Shown: piece after piece, positions 38,739 to 48,704 of the stretch
Numbering within the stretch: position 1 is the stretch's first letter
How the letters are laid out: each line of letters opens with the position of its first letter
Assembly (NCBI GenBank): GCA_017398125.1
Contig: JAFQHE010000021.1
Location: 42,243 to 106,242, forward strand
DNA: 64,000 nucleotides
DNA from: Bacteroidales bacterium
GTDB lineage: Bacteria > Bacteroidota > Bacteroidia > Bacteroidales > UBA932
Direction: 5' to 3'
Notes under the pieces: generated by a model
What the model was told of the DNA's origin: nothing
Databases searched by the model: none
The model's input: only the letters and a program-made list of their open reading frames with translations
Translations under genes and position numbers: made by a program

Positions 38739-39062
38739 CTATTTCTTTTGTGCATTTTCAGGTTTAACCTCTGTTCCAGGGTATCCCAATTTTGCCAACT
38801 CTGAGCTCAATTTTTGTTTTGTAACCTTTGAACCGTCAAATTTGAACCAGATTGTATTTGACTCCATATCTACCTTGAAATCCTTTACACCTTTGATGTA
38901 AGGAAGATTTGCCTCACATTTGGTTTTGCAGCTCTCACAGTGGATATCTACTGAGAAAGTCACCTCTTCCATTGAGCCCTTTTTCTCTTTCTGAGCCTGT
39001 GCGTTGAATGAGAATGCAAATGTTGCAACCAATACAGCAACAAAAATTTTAAATGCTTTCAT
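38739..39062 (-). CDS. Exported heavy-metal-associated (HMA) domain protein
   Basis: A 107-residue periplasmic protein with signal peptide FVAVLVATFAFSFNAQAQ and one HMA-type ferredoxin fold. The metal motif is HCESCKTKCE, a variant of GMTCxxC with an extra Cys. It lies 55 bases downstream of the TonB receptor gene and presumably receives or buffers the metal brought in. Copper is the likeliest ligand; mercury or others are possible. Confidence 0.82.
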   Translation of the reverse strand: MKAFKIFVAVLVATFAFSFNAQAQKEKKGSMEEVTFSVDIHCESCKTKCEANLPYIKGVKDFKVDMESNTIWFKFDGSKVTKQKLSSELAKLGYPGTEVKPENAQKK

Positions 39063-39117
39063 AATACGTGTTGTTTAGTTGTTTTTACAAAATTATCACT
39101 TTTTCAATTAAATCAAA

Positions 39118-41406
39118 CTATTTTTTCCACAAAGTAAGTCTCATACCTGCGTAGAACTTCCTTCCCATTAGAGGGCCCCATACCATTGAAGCGTTGAAGT
39201 CATTTGCATATGGGTCATTTGCATTGATGATTGGATTCTCCTGCATATAGTTTCCAATATTCTCAACACCAACATAAACATCTACACCTCTGAATTTCTT
39301 AGTTACCTGAGCGTAGAACATAGGGTAAACCTCTGACTCGCCACCACCCATAAACAATGGAAGCGGTGCAGGACCGTTCAACTGTGCAGTCACGTCAAAT
39401 GTCCATTTGTTAAGGTTTGTAGCATACTGAATGTTCAACACTCCTTTATATTTGCTCATCAAAGGACGGTTTACAAGTCCCTGACCATCCATCTCAACCT
39501 TAGCATTTGTGTAACGGTATGTAAGGATTGCTGTAAATCTCTTGAACGGTTCAACAGACAAGTCAAACTGATATGTGTCTGTAAATGAACGGCCCTGACA
39601 ATTATATACATTTACTGTACCTCCATTGATTGCAGGATTCCAGCCTTTATCCCAGTCAACAACCAACTGATTGTTGAAGCTGCTGCGGAAGTAGTCAAAG
39701 CTTACATATGAATTCTCGCTCTCTCCCAATTTGAAGTATTGTGTAAAGTTACCTCCAAATGTCCAAGCATCCTCCATATTGATATCTTCCTCAATCTTGA
39801 TGTCTCTTGATGAAGACAACAGGCCCAAGTTGTCTGCAATGATATTTGCATGTCTGAAGCCTCTGCCTCCAGTTACCCTCACAATTGTATTGTCTGTGAA
39901 AGAGTATTTCAAGTTGGCTCTTGGACCAAATACCCATCCGCCTTTTGAATGGTAATCACCTCTTGCACCAACAACTGCAGTAAACTTGTCATTTGTGAAT
40001 GTATACTCACCATATACGCCAAACATCTTGTCCTCGATACCGTTAAGATGGCTGTCTGTAGCTATATTTGTAACATTGGCAGTTCCTTTATCCAAGGTAA
40101 GATCCATATAATTCTCACCTATCTTGTCATATTGGCCGGCAATACCGAAAGTATAGTGGTGGTTCTCATGAATCTGGTTCTGGTACATTGCATTTACAAA
40201 AGCCATATTCTGGTATCCTTTGTAATATTTTGTACCATAACTTGTATTCATGTCATAGTATGAATATGTTGCAACGAATGCAAGGCTCTCTGCGCCCTCG
40301 TTTGAAAGAGGAATACCCAATTTGAAGTTACCGTCAATACCCGAGTTGTGGATCTCAGAACCCCAGATGCCTTTTTTATAAGCCTCGTATACACCATGGT
40401 CATTCATACCCTCTTTGTAGCCCATCTGGCCACCGATTCTCTTGTCAGAAAAAGCCTTTACACCAAAACGGATCTGTACTCCACCAGGAGCAGCCTGATA
40501 CAACCATCTGTTGTCAAAGTTCAACTGTAGAGTCTTAGGCTCATCTTTAAAGCCGTCATCGTTGCCGTCATGCTCCTGAGTATCGCCAGATGCATGGGCC
40601 ATAATTACTGTGCTCCATTTCTCATTCAACTGAAGTGAAGATGCCACATTTGCCTCAAGTTTCAACTCCTGGTTGGTGAACAAGTTTACAAATAGAGGAT
40701 TCTCCGCTGTTGGTTTGCGGTGCTCCATGTTGATAAGACCTGTAATGCCCTCCAAACCATTGATTACAGATGACGGGCCCTTTGCAATCTGGATGCTCTC
40801 CAACCACTGTCCTGGGATATATGTCAAACCGAATGGAGATGCAAGACCTCTCATGATAGGCTTGTTCTCATCCAACATCTGCACGTATGTTCCCGACAGA
40901 CCCAACAATTTGATCTGCTTTGCACCTGACACAGCATCTGAATAACCCACACTCACACTTGCAGAGTTCTCAAAGCTCTCAGCCAAGTTACAGCAGGCCA
41001 TCTTACACAAACCTGCAGCTGTAATCACCTCTGTACGCACAGGTGTACTCTTTGAAAGGTAGTTTGCCTCCTGACGGCCTGTAACCACCAAGGCTCCCAA
41101 CTCATTCTCATCCTTAAGGTTGAACTCATGGTACTCGTGCGGAATATTTACAACAACTGTATCTTTGGTGTAACCGATAAAGGTTGCGTAGAATGTGGCC
41201 TTCTCCAATTTTACCTTCTTGAAGGTGAAGTTGCCATCCATATCAGCCTCGGCAACCATACCGTTCTCAATACACACGATAGTTGCAAAGCCTGCAGGCT
41301 CTTTCTGTCCATCTGCGTTAAGCAGAAAAACCTTTCCTTTAAAGTCCTGTGCATTTGCAAATGAGAATGCGAACAGGCAGAAAAATAGAATAAATAATTT
41401 CTTCAT
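39118..41406 (-). CDS. TonB-dependent receptor, probably metal-related
   Basis: A 762-residue outer-membrane receptor. Signal peptide (LFFCLFAFSFANAQ), an N-terminal carboxypeptidase-regulatory-like domain (residues 22-100), a plug domain (about 110-240; ITAAGLCKMACCNLAESFEN, KGPSSVINGLEGITGLIN), then a 22-strand barrel ending KFYAGMRLTLWKK. The plug contains an unusual CKMACC cysteine cluster. Flanked by an HMA protein and a Cys-rich secreted protein on the same strand, it most likely takes up copper or a metal chelate, though the ligand is not shown by sequence. Confidence 0.87.
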   Translation of the reverse strand: MKKLFILFFCLFAFSFANAQDFKGKVFLLNADGQKEPAGFATIVCIENGMVAEADMDGNFTFKKVKLEKATFYATFIGYTKDTVVVNIPHEYHEFNLKDENELGALVVTGRQEANYLSKSTPVRTEVITAAGLCKMACCNLAESFENSASVSVGYSDAVSGAKQIKLLGLSGTYVQMLDENKPIMRGLASPFGLTYIPGQWLESIQIAKGPSSVINGLEGITGLINMEHRKPTAENPLFVNLFTNQELKLEANVASSLQLNEKWSTVIMAHASGDTQEHDGNDDGFKDEPKTLQLNFDNRWLYQAAPGGVQIRFGVKAFSDKRIGGQMGYKEGMNDHGVYEAYKKGIWGSEIHNSGIDGNFKLGIPLSNEGAESLAFVATYSYYDMNTSYGTKYYKGYQNMAFVNAMYQNQIHENHHYTFGIAGQYDKIGENYMDLTLDKGTANVTNIATDSHLNGIEDKMFGVYGEYTFTNDKFTAVVGARGDYHSKGGWVFGPRANLKYSFTDNTIVRVTGGRGFRHANIIADNLGLLSSSRDIKIEEDINMEDAWTFGGNFTQYFKLGESENSYVSFDYFRSSFNNQLVVDWDKGWNPAINGGTVNVYNCQGRSFTDTYQFDLSVEPFKRFTAILTYRYTNAKVEMDGQGLVNRPLMSKYKGVLNIQYATNLNKWTFDVTAQLNGPAPLPLFMGGGESEVYPMFYAQVTKKFRGVDVYVGVENIGNYMQENPIINANDPYANDFNASMVWGPLMGRKFYAGMRLTLWKK

Positions 41407-41477
41407 GTTTTATTAAGTATTTGATTATTTCCTATGATTTAAAATTCTCCATTGATGTAAAAAGCAATATGAGTGGA

Positions 41478-41505
41478 GACAAATTCCGGGAGACAAATTC
41501 CGGGA
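41478..41505. repeat. 14-base exact tandem duplication
   Basis: GACAAATTCCGGGA occurs twice head to tail in the gap between the Cys-rich protein gene and the TonB receptor gene. It could be a regulator site for the metal cluster or a slippage product. Confidence 0.5.
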
Positions 41506-41560
41506 CACAAAAAGACGAGTCATACAATAATGCACAACTCCATGGAGCCTGAAAGGGCTC

Positions 41561-42013
41561 TTATATCCTGAATTGGGAATTGATCACATGAATGGCACAA
41601 TCCTTTACGGCAAAGCCTGTTGGAAAGATTACGCCTGAATAGATTTCTGATTCGCAAGAATCAACACACCCGAAGCCATTATGCACAATATATGCATAAT
41701 CAAAAAATGGTGTGTAATCAAAATCATTAGTGGAACTTACCTGATCCTGAGAAAGGACATAAGTTTCTGTAGAACAACAGCCATTGTCATGGGCAGAACC
41801 ATTACAACCGCCATCTTGAGAGGTGTGCGACAAGCCACAAACACATAGATTGCCATCTTTTGAATGAACATACTCACATGGAGTTTCACCAAAGAGCAAG
41901 ATTACGTCATTGGAGCCTTCAAATGCACACTGATGTATACCATACCCCATAGATGAGAGCATATAAACTCCCATAAGCAAAATAGTGCAGAGATATGTCA
42001 TCACTCTTTTCAT
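41561..42013 (-). CDS. Cys-rich exported protein upstream of TonB receptor
   Basis: A 150-residue protein with an N-terminal export signal (LCTILLMGVYMLSSMGYGIH) and about a dozen Cys plus several His (GIHQCAFEG, PCEYVHSKD, CVCGLSH, HDNGCCSTE). It resembles small Bacteroidetes proteins with HxC and CC motifs found next to metal transport genes. Metal binding is inferred from composition and from the TonB receptor and HMA genes downstream on the same strand. Confidence 0.65.
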   Translation of the reverse strand: MKRVMTYLCTILLMGVYMLSSMGYGIHQCAFEGSNDVILLFGETPCEYVHSKDGNLCVCGLSHTSQDGGCNGSAHDNGCCSTETYVLSQDQVSSTNDFDYTPFFDYAYIVHNGFGCVDSCESEIYSGVIFPTGFAVKDCAIHVINSQFRI

Positions 42014-42109
42014 TGTTGCAAAATTAACACTAATTATTAAGATTTGTTGATTTTTTTAATTTTTTTTTCAATTTTTCTCTTTTTGGAACCGCATTAAACA
42101 AGTTTTGAA

Positions 42110-42117
42110 TAACTTTG
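42110..42117 (+). promoter_or_regulatory. -7 box upstream of sppA
   Basis: Exact TAACTTTG (TAnnTTTG) 49 bases before the sppA ATG. A TTTG at 42082-42085 is a possible -33, though the 24-base spacing is longer than usual. Confidence 0.4.
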
Positions 42118-42165
42118 TGGAACTTGGAGTATTTGTTTTTTGCGAACGACTAAAATACATATAAT

Positions 42166-43935
42166 ATGAAATCATTCCTAAAATCACTTCTTGCGGCTAT
42201 AATAGGTACATTTATAGCCCTTGGTGTATGTATGTTCCTCTTTATAGGAATAATCGGATCCTTGGCAATGTTAGGGTCAAATGATTCAGAACCTGTAATT
42301 CCTGAATCAGCAATTTTGAAGATTGATATGTCAAAACCTATTGCAGAGAGAGGAAATGACGATCCTTTCAGCGGATTATCATCATTCTCGTTTGAACCTG
42401 CACAAAAATCACTTCCACTGCTGAAGGCGGTTCAAGCCATTGAGAAAGCAGCAACTGACCCGTCAATCAAATTCATCTATCTTACAGTTACCTCTGTCAA
42501 TACCGGCATATCACAACTTGAAGAGGTAAGGAATGCCCTTATAAAATTCAGGGAGTCAGGCAAACCGATAATTGCCTATGCGACCAATTACTCACAAGGT
42601 GCATACTATCTAGCAACTGTTGCCGACAAAATCTATATCCAGCAGGACGGCAGTGCCCAAATCCTTGGAATGAGTTCAAACATCATGTTCTTCAAGGATC
42701 TGCTTGACAGACTTGGAATAGAGTTCCAGCTTATAAGACACGGCAAATTCAAGGCAGCCGCTGAGCAGTTCATTTCAAACACTATCAGTGAGGCCAACAG
42801 GGAGCAGAACCAGGAGATGCTTGACTCCATCTGGGAGACTTGGTCTGATGCAATATGCAGCAGCAGGGAGATTACAAAAGAGGAGTTCAATGAGCTTGTG
42901 GATAATCTGAAAATAGGCAATGCACAGAGTCTTCTTGACAACAAGCTTGTAGATGAGACTGTAACATACAAGAGCATTGGAGAGAAACTTTGCACATTGT
43001 TTGATGTTGAAAAGGAAAAGGACCTCAAGATGGTATCATTGGCAGAGTATGCAAAGGCAAAGGTAAAGGTCAACACCAAGGCAAAGGATAAGATTGCCAT
43101 TCTTTATGCAGACGGTGAGATTTCCATGAGTGGAGATGCTGGAATCACAGCATCTGAATTCTGCCCTGCAATCACAAAAATCAGAGAAGACTCCACTATT
43201 AAGGCATTGGTACTTAGAGTAAATTCCCCTGGTGGAGATGCTCAGGCAGCAGAGATGATAAACCATGAACTCCAGCTGCTCAGGGAGACAAAACCTATAA
43301 TTGTAAGTTTCGGAGACTATGCAGCAAGCGGCGGATACTGGATCTCTGCAAAATCTGACTGCATATTCACAAACAGAACAACCCTTACCGGCTCTATAGG
43401 CGTATTCAGCCTTATGATAAACTATGGCAAGGGACTAAAGAAGCACCTTGACATCAATTCTGTATCAATCAACACAAATGACCATTCAGACATGTTCAAT
43501 GGCGTGAGACCTCTAAACGCAAAAGAGCAACAGTATATGCAATCATTTGTTGAAGATATCTACGTCAAATTTACAGACCTTGTTGCAGAGGGAAGGAGTT
43601 TGAGTACAAATTATGTAGATTCTGTTGGTCAGGGCCGCGTATGGAGCGGTGCCGATGCACTTGAAATCAAATTGGCCGACAGATGCGGTGGCCTATATGA
43701 TGCACTCCAATATGCAGCTGCAGCCGTTTCACTTGAGGAGTACAAAATAGTTGAATATCCAAGTTCAAAATCATCAATGGACAAATTCCTTGAGAAATTG
43801 AATGAGGCATCTGTATCGGCTTATCTGCTTACAGAACCTTATAGGGCATTTGAACAGATATATGGTGAGCTTGCATCATTCAATGGAACCAAGAGCTACG
43901 CCAGAATACCTTATGTATATGAATTCACATATTAG
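42166..43935 (+). CDS. sppA: Signal peptide peptidase SppA, 67-kDa type
   Basis: A 589-residue membrane-anchored serine protease that degrades leftover signal peptides. One N-terminal membrane segment (residues 8-36), then duplicated ClpP-like domains. The Ser/Lys dyad is split between the halves: Lys194 in RHGKFKAAAE and Ser388 in YAASGGYWI, as in E. coli SppA. The length is normal. It is convergent with tilS, the two stop codons overlapping by a few bases, and its terminator lies inside the end of tilS. Confidence 0.94.
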   Translation: MKSFLKSLLAAIIGTFIALGVCMFLFIGIIGSLAMLGSNDSEPVIPESAILKIDMSKPIAERGNDDPFSGLSSFSFEPAQKSLPLLKAVQAIEKAATDPSIKFIYLTVTSVNTGISQLEEVRNALIKFRESGKPIIAYATNYSQGAYYLATVADKIYIQQDGSAQILGMSSNIMFFKDLLDRLGIEFQLIRHGKFKAAAEQFISNTISEANREQNQEMLDSIWETWSDAICSSREITKEEFNELVDNLKIGNAQSLLDNKLVDETVTYKSIGEKLCTLFDVEKEKDLKMVSLAEYAKAKVKVNTKAKDKIAILYADGEISMSGDAGITASEFCPAITKIREDSTIKALVLRVNSPGGDAQAAEMINHELQLLRETKPIIVSFGDYAASGGYWISAKSDCIFTNRTTLTGSIGVFSLMINYGKGLKKHLDINSVSINTNDHSDMFNGVRPLNAKEQQYMQSFVEDIYVKFTDLVAEGRSLSTNYVDSVGQGRVWSGADALEIKLADRCGGLYDALQYAAAAVSLEEYKIVEYPSSKSSMDKFLEKLNEASVSAYLLTEPYRAFEQIYGELASFNGTKSYARIPYVYEFTY

Positions 43936-45386
43936 AAAAGAGTTATTACAAGGCAGTTTACAGTCTTGTCAGTAACCCTGAAACTATTGGAAATCTGTAG
44001 TCCCGGCATACAAACTATATTGCCGGGGCTATTTTTTTTACCGCTTTCACACAATACCGGCACACTTGTCTTAAGGACATTGTCCAATTTAATATCTGAA
44101 AGATAATCATTGAGCTTCTTCATCCCATCCATTCCAAAGGGACGGAATCTGTCTCCTGCCTGCACACGCCTCAACTGAAGCGGAAAAGAGAGCTTTCCGG
44201 CATCCGCCAGCAACCGGATTCCCCCATCACCAAATCGGTTTTTCCCGACAGATCCGACTGGAATCACCTCCAACCTTACAACGGCTCCACAAGAGAGAGT
44301 TATCTCTACCGGAACTTCAAGATTATCTATCTGAACCGGAGACTCATTACCAAAAATGGAGTTCCTGTATACTTTTATATAACCTCTCTCCTTTATGGCA
44401 GTATGTGTTGGTGAGACTATGCGCTTAAGCATATCATTTTCAAGGGAGCCGGCCAGATCATCGGTTTGTGCAGAATTGAACATATACTCCCTAAGGAGCT
44501 GATACAGCCAATATTCATATTCCGGTTCCTGGAGCAATCTCCCAACAGATATATGGAACTGATGATGATTGGGCAATACCTTAAGCATATATGCTCTTGC
44601 AACAGCACTTTTAATGCTTTTAATCATAGGAGCATCCTCATCAAGTGTCATATTGCAAAGTTCCTTTCTCTTCTCCTGAGCCATTTTATCAAGAATTGAA
44701 GAGGCTGCCCCAAAATATTTCATATCACGATTAAGCACCTGAATCACAGCTGGATTTATCTTCTCCAAGTGAGGCATCACGATATTCCTTATTCTGTTTC
44801 GGGCAAAATCGCTCTCAAAGTTTGTATGGTCGGTTCTGAAAGGTATATTGTTCCTTGAAAGGAATGTTTCAATATCCTGTCGGGAATATCGGAGAAGAGG
44901 CCTCAACAGCGATCTTCCCATGTCAAGCTCCTTCATGCCACCGATACCTGCTATTCCTGCCCCTCTTACAAGGTTGAGCAGAAGTGTCTCTGCATTATCA
45001 TTTGCATGATGAGCAACTGCCACAAAATCAAACGAATATTGTTCTTTAAGGGTATTAAACCAGTTGTACCTTATCTCACGGGCAGCCATCTCTATGGAGA
45101 GAGAATTCTGCTTTGCGTAAGAGACGGTATCGGCCTCCAATACGTGACACTCAATGGAGTGTGATGCAGCCCAATCTCTCACAAACTTTTCATCGCCATT
45201 ACTCTCCTCACCTCTAAGGTGAAAATTCACATGTGCAATTGAGAGAGAAATATTGAGTGATGATCTTCGCAAAAGCTCCAACAGACACATGGAATCCGCC
45301 CCACCGCTTACTGCAACAAGAATTCTTAAACTCCTGTCATAAGCTGGAAGCAACCTCTCCAAATGCCTATTGAACCTATACTGCAT
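43932..45386 (-). CDS. tilS: tRNA(Ile)-lysidine synthase
   Basis: A 484-residue enzyme that turns C34 of tRNA-Ile(CAU) into lysidine. The PP-loop ILVAVSGGADSMCLLELL lies near residue 24-40, then HHANDNAETLLLNL and GIGGMKELDMGRSLLRPLL, all diagnostic. A C-terminal TilS_C domain (LRRVQAGDRFRPFGMDGMKK) completes it. It lies five bases downstream of the DUF3078 gene. Confidence 0.95.
   Translation of the reverse strand: MQYRFNRHLERLLPAYDRSLRILVAVSGGADSMCLLELLRRSSLNISLSIAHVNFHLRGEESNGDEKFVRDWAASHSIECHVLEADTVSYAKQNSLSIEMAAREIRYNWFNTLKEQYSFDFVAVAHHANDNAETLLLNLVRGAGIAGIGGMKELDMGRSLLRPLLRYSRQDIETFLSRNNIPFRTDHTNFESDFARNRIRNIVMPHLEKINPAVIQVLNRDMKYFGAASSILDKMAQEKRKELCNMTLDEDAPMIKSIKSAVARAYMLKVLPNHHQFHISVGRLLQEPEYEYWLYQLLREYMFNSAQTDDLAGSLENDMLKRIVSPTHTAIKERGYIKVYRNSIFGNESPVQIDNLEVPVEITLSCGAVVRLEVIPVGSVGKNRFGDGGIRLLADAGKLSFPLQLRRVQAGDRFRPFGMDGMKKLNDYLSDIKLDNVLKTSVPVLCESGKKNSPGNIVCMPGLQISNSFRVTDKTVNCLVITLF
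43998..44039 (+). terminator. sppA terminator inside tilS 3' end
   Basis: TAGTCCCGGCA (43998-44008) pairs with TGCCGGGGCTA (44021-44031), 11 pairs with one G-U, followed by eight T. It lies 63 bases after the sppA stop and within the antisense coding sequence of tilS. Confidence 0.85.
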
Positions 45387-45391
45387 AGCAG

Positions 45392-46408
45392 TTATTTTAC
45401 AAACTCACCGAATGTATATGTAAATGACAGACTGAATATCTCCTGGAACTGCACACGTGGAGCAGAATGGCCATTTTTGTCTGCAATGAGAATCTTGTCG
45501 TCATAAATAAGGTTTGTCCTTAAAGATGAACTCAAGAACTTGTTGATTTTCAAGTCAGCCCTGAAGTCCCATTTGATCTGGATATTCTGCGGTTCATTAA
45601 GATAGTCCGAAAAGAGATTGAGGGTTGTTGTCAATTTGCAGTTCTTGAATATTTCATACTTTAGATTTGCAGTCAACTGCGCACCAAGTTCAAATCTCAC
45701 AGCCTCATCCGGAGCATTGCTGTACCTTGCCCTCAACAACGAGTCTGTAACAATTACCGTAGATCCGGTAAGTGGTGCAAAGTTGAGTGAGAAGACCTCT
45801 CCCTTTCCAGGCTTGTAGTCGATACCGAGACCCAGTGACATATATGCAGGGGCAAACATCTTTGATACCATTGTTGCAGTACCATCAGACGCATAATTGA
45901 AACCTGGCGAGAACTGTGAGGTAAAATTGAACACAGCAGAGAAATAGAACTTGTCTACAGCCCTATAACCGAACTTGCTGTCAAGCACAATCTTATCACT
46001 GCTCTTTCTGTAACCGTCCTGGAATGACTGTACAAATCCATAAGTAAACTGGCCTCTGTTTTCCCAATACATATTGCCTTTTGCATAGTTGATATGGGCA
46101 TTGACATAGGTATTGAGTGCAACCGAGCCTGATCCTCCGGCAGCCCAGTTGGTCAATGATACCTGGGAGAAACCAACCTCTGTAAGGATTCCCTTCTTCC
46201 AGAATTTGGGAGGAGTTACAGGTTCATAGTTTACGGTTGGGACTGCGAATTTTGATCCTATTACCCTACATAACTCCTGCTCGCTGTTGAGGCCTGAAAC
46301 CACAACAACCTCTTTTTTCTCCCTCTTATCTTTGGATATGAATTGTGCACCCGCCACAAATGGCAGAAGCAGAAAAACAATCAGATATGTTAAAATGTTA
46401 CGATTCAT
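45392..46408 (-). CDS. DUF3078 outer-membrane-type protein
   Basis: A 338-residue exported protein with signal peptide YLIVFLLLPFVAGAQ. The mature part has the DUF3078 hallmark FSQVSLTNWAAGGSGSVALN and a run of amphipathic strands ending FSLSFTYTFGEFVK, so an outer-membrane barrel is likely. It overlaps the upstream gene by four bases (ATGA). The function is unknown; the gene is commonly near tilS or cell-envelope genes in Bacteroidetes, which is recalled rather than shown. Confidence 0.78.
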   Translation of the reverse strand: MNRNILTYLIVFLLLPFVAGAQFISKDKREKKEVVVVSGLNSEQELCRVIGSKFAVPTVNYEPVTPPKFWKKGILTEVGFSQVSLTNWAAGGSGSVALNTYVNAHINYAKGNMYWENRGQFTYGFVQSFQDGYRKSSDKIVLDSKFGYRAVDKFYFSAVFNFTSQFSPGFNYASDGTATMVSKMFAPAYMSLGLGIDYKPGKGEVFSLNFAPLTGSTVIVTDSLLRARYSNAPDEAVRFELGAQLTANLKYEIFKNCKLTTTLNLFSDYLNEPQNIQIKWDFRADLKINKFLSSSLRTNLIYDDKILIADKNGHSAPRVQFQEIFSLSFTYTFGEFVK

Positions 46409-47118
46409 TCTGCCAACTCCAAAACATCATCGGAATTATATTTGTATCCCATACGTTTGCCGGTCTGCATTCTTGAACTCTCAATCTTTGCATTGATCTG
46501 GTCTACAGATGCAACCTTGACAAGATCATATGGAGGTACAAGAAGGTCAAATGACAACGAATACAACATCGCCGACTCTACAAAATTTATAAGTTCCTCC
46601 TTTGTTAGAGGGTGTTTTCCGAACTCCGACACCTTCTGGCGCTTTTGTCTTTTACCCTCCACGAAGAAGAATTTGTCTTTATTGAGAAACATTCTGGCAA
46701 CAAGGTATCCCAAATCCTCAGTTCTGTTGTACTTCAATGAATCTGAGAGGAAATTGTATACACTTATAACTCCACAATATGAATTGAACTTATCCTGTTT
46801 AACATAACTGTTCTTCCATATTGAATGGTCTTTGTCAAACTGGAAAATATCTGTATGCATACTGAAAATCAAAACATCATCTGCAAATTTCAGTTCTGCC
46901 TCAAATTTTCCTCTATCTCTATATTCCAACCTTATTCTGCGGTTATGCTGGGTAGTGTCATCCAACATCTCATTGAGGTCATTGCTCATCTCGCTGAGCA
47001 CCTCTTTCAACTGGTTGAAAACTTCAAGAGCCTGATCGTATATATTGGCCTTCATAAAGGCCTTTTCCTTCAATTCATTAACAATCAGCTGCTGCTTCGG
47101 TAACGGATCTGTTGCCAT
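46405..47118 (-). CDS. Conserved Bacteroidales protein of unknown function
   Basis: A 237-residue soluble protein with no export signal. Residues 1-60 look helical (QALEVFNQLKEVLSEMSNDL), the rest mixed alpha/beta (FEAELKFADDVLIFSMHTDI). No catalytic motif is recognised. It starts 19 bases after the proS stop and overlaps the DUF3078 gene by four bases, so proS, this gene, DUF3078 and tilS likely form one transcript. Confidence 0.7.
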   Translation of the reverse strand: MATDPLPKQQLIVNELKEKAFMKANIYDQALEVFNQLKEVLSEMSNDLNEMLDDTTQHNRRIRLEYRDRGKFEAELKFADDVLIFSMHTDIFQFDKDHSIWKNSYVKQDKFNSYCGVISVYNFLSDSLKYNRTEDLGYLVARMFLNKDKFFFVEGKRQKRQKVSEFGKHPLTKEELINFVESAMLYSLSFDLLVPPYDLVKVASVDQINAKIESSRMQTGKRMGYKYNSDDVLELAE

Positions 47119-47137
47119 TTTTAGTCTCTATTTAATA

Positions 47138-48616
47138 TTAGTATGATCTTGCAAATATTACACGCTGTTTAGATGGCTTGCCAGAGTAAACACATTTGCC
47201 CTCCTCCATTATCACATTGGTATCCATAGGGATACAACGTATTGTAGCCTTTGTCTCCTCCTTTATCTTCTCCTCAGTTTCAGGAGTGCCATCCCAGTGG
47301 CATAGCAGGAATCCTCCCTCCTCAATCTTCTCTTTGAACTCTTCCCATGTATCAACAACATAAGTTTTGCTTGCCCTGAACTCCAAAGCTTTATTATAGA
47401 TATTCTCCTGTATCTTATCCATAAGCTCCACAACATGCGCAACTACAGCATCGGCAGACATTGACTCTTTTGTGAGTGTATCTCTTCTTGCAACCTCAAC
47501 AGTATTGTTCTGCAAATCTCTCGGACCAATTGCAATACGCACAGGAACGCCCTTCAACTCCCACTCAGCGAACTTGAATCCGCTTCTTACATTATCCCTG
47601 TCATCAATTTTGACTGAAAGTCCACTCTTCTCCAATCCTGCTTTAAGCTCCTCCATCTTTGCAACGACAGCCTTATGCTCCTCGTCTGTCTTGAAGATAG
47701 GCACCATCACTACATGGATAGGAGCCAATTTTGGAGGCAATACCAAACCGCAGTCATCACTGTGAGCCATAATAAGTGCACCCATAAGTCTTGTAGAGAC
47801 ACCCCATGAAGTAGCCCATACATAATCAAGAGTTCCCTCCTTGGTTGAATATTTCACATCAAAAGCCTTTGCAAAGTTCTGTCCGAGGAAGTGCGATGTA
47901 CCAGCCTGCAAAGCCTTTCCATCCTGCATCATTGCCTCAATGCACAAAGTATCAAGAGCACCGGCAAATCTCTCATTCGCAGATTTTTTACCTACAACTA
48001 CAGGTACTGCCATATACTCCCTTGCAAATTTTGCGTATACATTAACCATCTTCTCGGTCTCCTCAATAGCCTCCTCCTTTGTGGCATGAGCTGTATGACC
48101 CTCCTGCCACAAGAACTCTGCTGTACGCAAGAACAGACGTGTACGCATCTCCCATCTTACGACATTTGCCCATTGGTTGCAAAGGATTGGAAGATCCCTG
48201 TAAGAAGTAATCCAGTTTTTGTATGTATTCCAGATAATTGTCTCAGATGTCGGTCTTACGATAAGCTCCTCCTCCAATTTTGCGCTTGGATCCACAACCA
48301 CACCTGTACCCTCAGGATCGACCATCAGTCTGTGGTGAGTAACTACGGCACACTCTTTGGCAAATCCCTCAACATGTTCTGCCTCCCTGCTCAAGAATGA
48401 CTTTGGAATGAATAGAGGGAAATATGCATTCTGATGACCTGTCTCCTTGAACATCTTGTCCAATTGTGCCTGCATTTTTTCCCATATTGCATATCCGTAA
48501 GGTTTTATGACCATACATCCTCTAACCGCCGAATTTTCCGCCAAGTCAGCTTTAGTTACCAAATTATTGTACCACTGCGAATAATTTTCTTCTCTACTGA
48601 TTACCTCTTTTGCCAT
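47138..48616 (-). CDS. proS: Prolyl-tRNA synthetase, class III (ProS3)
   Basis: A 492-residue class II synthetase of the archaeal/eukaryotic-like type. Motif 1 region ([20 protein letters not shown]), the [16 protein letters not shown] motif 2 area with [14 protein letters not shown], and a C-terminal zinc-like extension ending in Tyr (IFARSY) are present; the bacterial INS editing domain is absent. This form is usual in Bacteroidetes. Confidence 0.95.
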   Translation of the reverse strand: MAKEVISREENYSQWYNNLVTKADLAENSAVRGCMVIKPYGYAIWEKMQAQLDKMFKETGHQNAYFPLFIPKSFLSREAEHVEGFAKECAVVTHHRLMVDPEGTGVVVDPSAKLEEELIVRPTSETIIWNTYKNWITSYRDLPILCNQWANVVRWEMRTRLFLRTAEFLWQEGHTAHATKEEAIEETEKMVNVYAKFAREYMAVPVVVGKKSANERFAGALDTLCIEAMMQDGKALQAGTSHFLGQNFAKAFDVKYSTKEGTLDYVWATSWGVSTRLMGALIMAHSDDCGLVLPPKLAPIHVVMVPIFKTDEEHKAVVAKMEELKAGLEKSGLSVKIDDRDNVRSGFKFAEWELKGVPVRIAIGPRDLQNNTVEVARRDTLTKESMSADAVVAHVVELMDKIQENIYNKALEFRASKTYVVDTWEEFKEKIEEGGFLLCHWDGTPETEEKIKEETKATIRCIPMDTNVIMEEGKCVYSGKPSKQRVIFARSY

Positions 48617-48624
48617 ATCTCTGT

Positions 48625-48656
48625 TTTGATATTTGGAATAATTTTTGATACTTTTG
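48625..48656 (+). promoter_or_regulatory. Promoter of the Gly/Tyr-rich lipoprotein gene
   Basis: TTTG at 48625-48628 and an exact -7 TACTTTTG at 48649-48656 are 20 bases apart, about 49 bases before the ATG at 48705. It lies just outside the divergent proS start. Confidence 0.6.
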
Positions 48657-48704
48657 TCTTAATAAGCCACAAAAATACAAAATAAATTAAAACACGGAGG
48701 TAAA

